Assembly: GCA_024278715.1 (NCBI GenBank)
Contig: JAJRSN010000044.1
Span: 1-10,009 of the forward strand
From: Calditrichota bacterium
GTDB lineage: Bacteria; Calditrichota; Calditrichia; Calditrichales; Calditrichaceae
Length of the DNA: 10,009 bases
Reading direction: 5' to 3'
The notes beneath the pieces were generated by a model, which saw only the letters and a list, made by a program, of their open reading frames with translations, was not told the DNA's origin and ran no database searches. Below, one piece after another: positions 6,593-10,009 of this stretch; position 1 is the first letter of the stretch, and each line of letters starts with the position of its first letter. Made by a program: the position numbers and the translations under genes.

Positions 6593-6657
6593 GAAGGATC
6601 CCGCAATGGCGGGAGCGTACTGCCCGGTACGCGTTCTGATATTTCAGAACATACTTC
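6593..6657 (+). other. Three-hairpin cluster in the P16/P17 region of rnpB
   Basis: A short closing stem GAAG/CTTC (6593-6596, 6654-6657) encloses three consecutive hairpins. The first is TCCCGC/GCGGGA (6599-6604, 6609-6614; loop AATG). The second is GCGTAC/GTACGC (6615-6620, 6627-6632; loop TGCCCG), which is P17 because its loop pairs with 6396-6400. The third is GTTCTGA/TCAGAAC (6633-6639, 6644-6650; loop TATT). The hairpins on either side of P17 are not part of the E. coli layout as I know it. Confidence 0.65.
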
Positions 6658-6706
6658 AGGGTAGGTTGCTTAAGTCAATCGGAAACGATTGATTAAGATA
6701 AATGGC

Positions 6707-6729
6707 TACCGTCCCGTTTTGGCGGGATA
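6707..6729 (+). repeat. Stem repeat in rnpB, P18 copy
   Basis: Near-identical to 6462-6484; the single difference is T at 6720 instead of C at 6475. TCCCGT (6712-6717) pairs with GCGGGA (6722-6727) around TTTG. It precedes the 3' P4 strand, the place of P18, whose loop is a GNRA tetraloop in many bacteria but not here. Confidence 0.8.
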
Positions 6730-6775
6730 CAGAATTCGGCTTACAGGTTCATCCGGATCTATTTATAAATTCACA

Positions 6776-8488
6776 ATGATATACCAATGGGTTTTGCCGC
6801 CAGAAAATAAGACCGAACAAATCGCCGACATTGTTAAGCGTTTTAATATCCCGCCTATTATCGCTAAAATTCTTTATGACCGCAATATCGATACCCCGGA
6901 AAAGATTCGGAAATTTTTTGATTTGGATATTGCTAATCTCTACGATCCTTTTTTGATGGGCGGAATGGACATCGCCGTTGAACGAATTATTCGAGCCTTA
7001 AGAGAAGGAGAGAATATTTTAATCTATGGCGATTATGACGTGGACGGCGTGACCAGCGTTTCCATTTTGTACGACGGTCTTTTCTATCTCGGCGGAAAAG
7101 TATCATTCTTTATTCCAAGCCGATTCAGAGAGGGTTACGGATTTTCCGTTGAAGGAATTAAGATCGCTAAAGAAAAGGGCGCTTCGTTAATCATCACCGT
7201 TGATTGCGGTATCACGGCGATCGAAGAGGTGGAATATGCGCAAAAACAGGGCATTGATGTGGTTGTCTGCGACCACCACGAACCCAATGACACAATACCC
7301 GATGCGGTGGCTGTATTGAACCCCAAGCTCCCTGGTAATGAATACCCGTTTAAAGACCTTGCCGGATGCGGCGTGGCTTATAAAGTGCTTCAGGCGTTAT
7401 CTCAAAAACTTAACATGAAACCCTCGTTTCCCAAGCAGTATCTTGATCTTGTCGCGATCGGTACGGCAGCCGACATTGTTCAACTTCTCGATGAAAACAG
7501 AATCTTTATGTATCGGGGACTCAGAATGATCAATCATAAACCCAGACCCGGCTTGATGGCTCTGTTGGAATCGAGCGGATTGCTGGGAAGGGAATTGACC
7601 GTTAACGCCATTGTTTTTGTTTTGGCGCCGAGGCTAAACGCAGTGGGACGAATCTCCAATGCAAAAAAGGCGGTTCATTTGTTAACCACGCGCAGTTTTC
7701 AGCAGGGAAGAAACATCGCCCGCGTTTTGGAACATGAAAACCGCACGCGCAAGGATATTGACGAAATTACCTACGAAGAGGCGTTAGAGCTGATCCATAA
7801 CGAAATAGACCTGGACGCCAAACGAGTTCTGGTTTTAGCCAAAGAAAACTGGCACACCGGAGTTATCGGTATTGTTGCTTCCAGAATTATGGAAAAGTTC
7901 AATCGACCCACGGTCCTTATTTCAATTCAGGACGGAATCGGCAAGGGCTCGGCGCGATCGACAAACAATTTTGACATTTACGAAGGTTTTAAACAACTTA
8001 AGCACTTGTTTATTAATTTTGGCGGACACAAATACGCCGCGGGGATAACAATTAAATCTGAAAATATCCCTGTGTTGGATCGCGAGATAAACACAATTTC
8101 CAAACACGATTTAAAGATGAATGAATTGATCCCAAGGTTGAAAATTGACGCCGAAATCACCTTCGATCAATTAAATGCCAAATTTTTTACCGCCTTAAAA
8201 GAGATGGCTCCTTTTGGACCCGGAAATATGCGTCCGGTTTTTGTCTCCTATGATCTTAAACCTTTTGGTTATGTGGGGATAGTCGGAAATAATCATTTGA
8301 AAGCTAAATTTAAACAAAAAGGAGTTGTGCTCGATGCCATCGGCTACAATCTCGGTCATTTTTCGGATCAGATTACCAAACCTGGCATTCGCTTAAATTG
8401 CGCCTATGTTCTGGAAGAAAATAAATGGAACGGAAAGACAACAATTCAAATGCGTTTGAAAGACTTAGAGGTTACCAAGAATGGGTGA
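6776..8488 (+). CDS. recJ: RecJ, single-strand-specific 5'-3' exonuclease
   Basis: The 570-residue product is a full-length DHH-family exonuclease acting in recombination and mismatch repair. Metal-binding motifs are DYDVDG (86-91), VDCG (142-145), DHHEP (166-170) and GCGVAYK (197-203), followed by the VAIGTAADIV segment (226-235). The DHHA1 part contains KGSARS (390-395) and FGGHKYAAG (415-423), and an OB-fold C-terminus covers about 470-565. All catalytic residues appear present. The frame stays open upstream to 6689, but that segment is inside rnpB, so ATG 6776 is chosen. It gives MIYQWVLPP, a usual RecJ start, 15 bases after the rnpB P1 stem. No clear Shine-Dalgarno precedes it. The stop overlaps the next gene by eight bases, so recJ heads a coupled operon. 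Confidence 0.95.
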   Translation: MIYQWVLPPENKTEQIADIVKRFNIPPIIAKILYDRNIDTPEKIRKFFDLDIANLYDPFLMGGMDIAVERIIRALREGENILIYGDYDVDGVTSVSILYDGLFYLGGKVSFFIPSRFREGYGFSVEGIKIAKEKGASLIITVDCGITAIEEVEYAQKQGIDVVVCDHHEPNDTIPDAVAVLNPKLPGNEYPFKDLAGCGVAYKVLQALSQKLNMKPSFPKQYLDLVAIGTAADIVQLLDENRIFMYRGLRMINHKPRPGLMALLESSGLLGRELTVNAIVFVLAPRLNAVGRISNAKKAVHLLTTRSFQQGRNIARVLEHENRTRKDIDEITYEEALELIHNEIDLDAKRVLVLAKENWHTGVIGIVASRIMEKFNRPTVLISIQDGIGKGSARSTNNFDIYEGFKQLKHLFINFGGHKYAAGITIKSENIPVLDREINTISKHDLKMNELIPRLKIDAEITFDQLNAKFFTALKEMAPFGPGNMRPVFVSYDLKPFGYVGIVGNNHLKAKFKQKGVVLDAIGYNLGHFSDQITKPGIRLNCAYVLEENKWNGKTTIQMRLKDLEVTKNG

Positions 8489-9308
8489 TAAAGAAACTTT
8501 TAATCAGATGTTCGAGGAATTAAAGAAAATACGGGAAGAGAACAATATAACACTCGAACAAATATCTCAGGAAACTCGAATTCGGTTAATTTATTTGAAA
8601 TATCTTGAAGAGGGGAATTTTGAGAAACTGCCGAGGGTTTACGATCGGTTTATTTTCAAGACCTATCTTTCCAAAGCGGGAGTTAAAGACCCTCAAAAAT
8701 ATATCGAAGAATTTGATAAACTCAGGCAGCCGGAAAGAAAAAGTACGACCTATTTTTCAAAAAAAGCGAAATTTGACGCTGTGTTACAAGACAAAGAATT
8801 AATTTCAAAGGCGCAATTACTAAAACTAATCTATATCGCCATTCCGGTACTGTTTTTCATCCTTTTGCTGTATTTTCTGATCGATCATTATTCCAACTCT
8901 CCGCAGTTGAACGACGTACCGGTAAAAGAACTGACGGCGCAGAAAATTGTAAGCGAGTTTAAAGAAGCGGAAAGTAAAAAACAATCGGAGCTTGTCAGGG
9001 AATCCGGTTTGAATATTTTAATAAAAGCTTCCGAAAAATGCTGGATCAGCTATGTTAAAGATCATAAAGATACCTCAGACTTTACTTTATCCCCAAATAC
9101 CTCGGTTAAAATCAAAGCCGATTCGGTCGTTGAGTTTACGATCGGTAACCCCGCAGGAATTGTTTTACAGGTAAACGAAAAAATATTTGAAAATCTGGCT
9201 AAACCCGGTCAGGTGATTTCTTACATGAAATTGACCGCGGATGGCATTCAAAAAAAACGTATTGTAATACCTAAAAAACAAGGAACAACAAAAAATGATT
9301 CCCTATAA
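8481..9308 (+). CDS. rodZ: RodZ-like cytoskeletal/cell-shape protein: HTH, one membrane helix, DUF4115
   Basis: The 275-residue protein has the RodZ order of parts. An N-terminal HTH_25 domain (about 8-85) carries the typical LKKIREENNITLEQISQETR region and YLKYLEEGNFEKLP (about 38-51). A charged juxtamembrane linker follows, then one membrane helix at about 113-135, then a C-terminal DUF4115 β-domain (about 176-265) containing LIKASEKCWISYV. In RodZ the cytoplasmic HTH domain binds MreB and the outer part sits in the periplasm, linking the cytoskeleton to wall synthesis. The start ATG overlaps the recJ stop by eight bases and has GAGG at 8468-8471. Its end overlaps the next gene by 14 bases. 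No mreB is in view, so the symbol rests on architecture. A general HTH/DUF4115 membrane protein is the alternative. Confidence 0.85.
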   Translation: MGDKETFNQMFEELKKIREENNITLEQISQETRIRLIYLKYLEEGNFEKLPRVYDRFIFKTYLSKAGVKDPQKYIEEFDKLRQPERKSTTYFSKKAKFDAVLQDKELISKAQLLKLIYIAIPVLFFILLLYFLIDHYSNSPQLNDVPVKELTAQKIVSEFKEAESKKQSELVRESGLNILIKASEKCWISYVKDHKDTSDFTLSPNTSVKIKADSVVEFTIGNPAGIVLQVNEKIFENLAKPGQVISYMKLTADGIQKKRIVIPKKQGTTKNDSL

Positions 9309-9831
9309 ACAGATTAGTTTGATTTTATTGAGTATTTTTCTGATTTCCTCATGCCGGGTATTTTACCCCGCACAAAAAATAACTTCAAAAAAAGTTAAAA
9401 AGGACGGGAGAGAAATGTTATACGGTCAAATTACTCCGGAGCAGCTTTATTTTGATTATCCCGGATGGAAAGAAATTGAAGAAAGCTACCAACCTCAAGC
9501 GGAATTTATCAATAAACTGAAATCCGTCAAAAACAAAACAAAAGTAATCGTTTTTTTGGGTACGTGGTGCCACGACAGTAAGCGCGAAGTTCCGCATTTT
9601 TTTAAGATTATTCATGACGCCGGTCTGGAGAAGCAGTTGAAAATTGAACTTTGGGCGGTAGATCGGGAAAAAAACCTTGATAACGATCTTCCTCAAAAAT
9701 ATCAAATAGAATACGTACCTACTTTTATTTTTGAGCGCGACGGGAAAGAATTGGGCAGAATAATCGAAAGTCCCGCCGGTTATTTTCTGGAAGAAGATAT
9801 CTGGGACATACTAAGCGGTAGCGGAGAATGA
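9295..9831 (+). CDS. Thioredoxin-fold lipoprotein with a WCxxS active site
   Basis: The 178-residue protein starts with a lipoprotein signal: a hydrophobic core followed by the lipobox ISSC, with Cys20 as the lipidated residue. The thioredoxin-like part spans about 65-175. Strand KVIVFLGTWC leads into WCHDS (91-95), where the second active-site cysteine is replaced by Ser95, and VPTFIFERDG (141-150) holds the cis-proline loop. The closing part, RIIESPAGYFLEEDIWDIL, is typical of small envelope thioredoxin-like proteins. A CxxS site cannot complete a normal dithiol reduction alone, so a monothiol, isomerase-like or structural role is likely. The start has AAGGA about 10 bases upstream and overlaps the rodZ-like gene by 14 bases. 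The substrate is unknown; the product is probably anchored in the periplasm. Confidence 0.85.
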   Translation: MIPYKQISLILLSIFLISSCRVFYPAQKITSKKVKKDGREMLYGQITPEQLYFDYPGWKEIEESYQPQAEFINKLKSVKNKTKVIVFLGTWCHDSKREVPHFFKIIHDAGLEKQLKIELWAVDREKNLDNDLPQKYQIEYVPTFIFERDGKELGRIIESPAGYFLEEDIWDILSGSGE

Positions 9832-10009
9832 TCCGTTTTTTGCCCGTTTTTGTTTTCCTTTCCGTTTTGGTTTTAATAAATTCGAATATCCTTTCGGGCA
9901 GTTCCGTCAAAGTAAAGCAGGCAATGTTTGCAGGCGCGGGAGGCGTTTCGGTTTTTTCAAAAGTAGGAAATGCCGAAAATGCATTTGCCGCCTTTGCTAG
10001 TTTCGCAGC
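9828..10009 (+). CDS. Exported protein of unknown function (3' end outside window)
   Basis: ATG at 9828 overlaps the preceding TGA as ATGA, and the frame is open for 60 codons to the window edge. The visible N-terminus is a signal peptide: Arg3, a hydrophobic core of about 4-18 and a likely cleavage near SG at 24-25. The following segment has Gly/Ala-rich AGAGGVSVFSKVGNAENAFA, loosely like the start of PorV/PorQ-type outer-membrane proteins, but too little is visible to decide. GGAG at 9823-9826 is too close to the ATG to be an ordinary ribosome site, so expression probably depends on translation of the lipoprotein gene. Confidence 0.75.
   Translation, partial: MIRFLPVFVFLSVLVLINSNILSGSSVKVKQAMFAGAGGVSVFSKVGNAENAFAAFASFA

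Larger units (their letters stand above)
6329..6760 (+). ncRNA. rnpB: RNase P RNA, bacterial class A
   Basis: This is the catalytic RNA that trims tRNA 5' leaders. The P4 strands are clear: GAGGAAAGTCCG at 6375-6386 and ACAGAATTCGGCTTA at 6729-6743. The ends pair as a perfect 13-bp P1 (6329-6341 with 6748-6760), extendable to 17 bp with 6325-6328 and 6761-6764. Also visible are AGGGTGAAA (about 6485-6493), the P12 stem GGTGAGGTAAGAGCTCACC at 6495-6513, GACCAAATA near 6582-6590, and GGGTAGG at 6659-6665 (the L15 site that pairs with tRNA CCA). The P6 pseudoknot is GGGCA (6396-6400) with TGCCC (6621-6625). The fold is of the ancestral A type. Length is about 432 bases, longer than the 377 of E. 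coli, partly because of extra hairpins near P17. Exact transcript ends are inferred from P1. No convincing promoter or terminator was found. Confidence 0.96.

Noticed and set aside
6391..6606. 71-codon minus-strand open frame
   Set aside because: It is entirely antisense to the structured core of rnpB.
6689..6775. N-terminal extension of recJ by 29 codons in the same open frame
   Set aside because: It lies inside the rnpB 3' domain, including P18, the P4 strand and P1, and RecJ proteins normally begin close to MIYQWVLPP.

Overview
This looks like a chromosomal window from a Gram-negative bacterium. RseP, a signal-peptide outer-membrane β-barrel candidate, a lipobox protein and RodZ all imply an inner and an outer membrane. 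Base composition is moderately AT-rich. The barrel protein resembles the DUF6588 group, and the intergenic GATTA-type repeats are of a kind I associate with FCB-related lineages such as Calditrichota/KSB1. That placement is an inference, not something the sequence proves. All genes are on the + strand.

Layout. 1-1162: the 3' end of an unidentified gene, then a secreted β-barrel candidate closed by a strong terminator (1184-1210). 1407-2723: site-2 protease RseP, closed by a second terminator. 2724-3073: a gene-free stretch holding two diverged copies of a GATTA-rich direct repeat. 3074-5326: a 750-residue protein I do not recognise, starting at TTG. 5376-5449: a tRNA with a CAU anticodon, followed by a 27-codon ORF and a very strong terminator hairpin only 22 bases before the next gene. 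5604-6308: a coiled-coil/zinc-ribbon protein of the CT398/HP0958 (FlgZ) type, broken by an in-frame TAA just before an otherwise intact zinc ribbon. 6329-6760: RNase P RNA (rnpB), about 20 bases after that gene and 15 bases before recJ. 6776-10009: recJ, a rodZ-like gene, a thioredoxin-fold lipoprotein and the start of an exported protein. The last four are joined by overlaps of 8, 14 and 4 bases and form a clear translationally coupled operon.

The genes cover envelope biology (RseP proteolysis, RodZ-like cell-shape factor, barrel, lipoprotein), RNA processing (RNase P, tRNA) and DNA repair (RecJ). No defence system, CRISPR array, transposase or prophage gene is visible. The points most worth a second look are the in-frame stop in the zinc-ribbon gene, the unusual hairpin content of rnpB, the leader-ORF/terminator arrangement after the tRNA, and the unidentified 750-residue protein.
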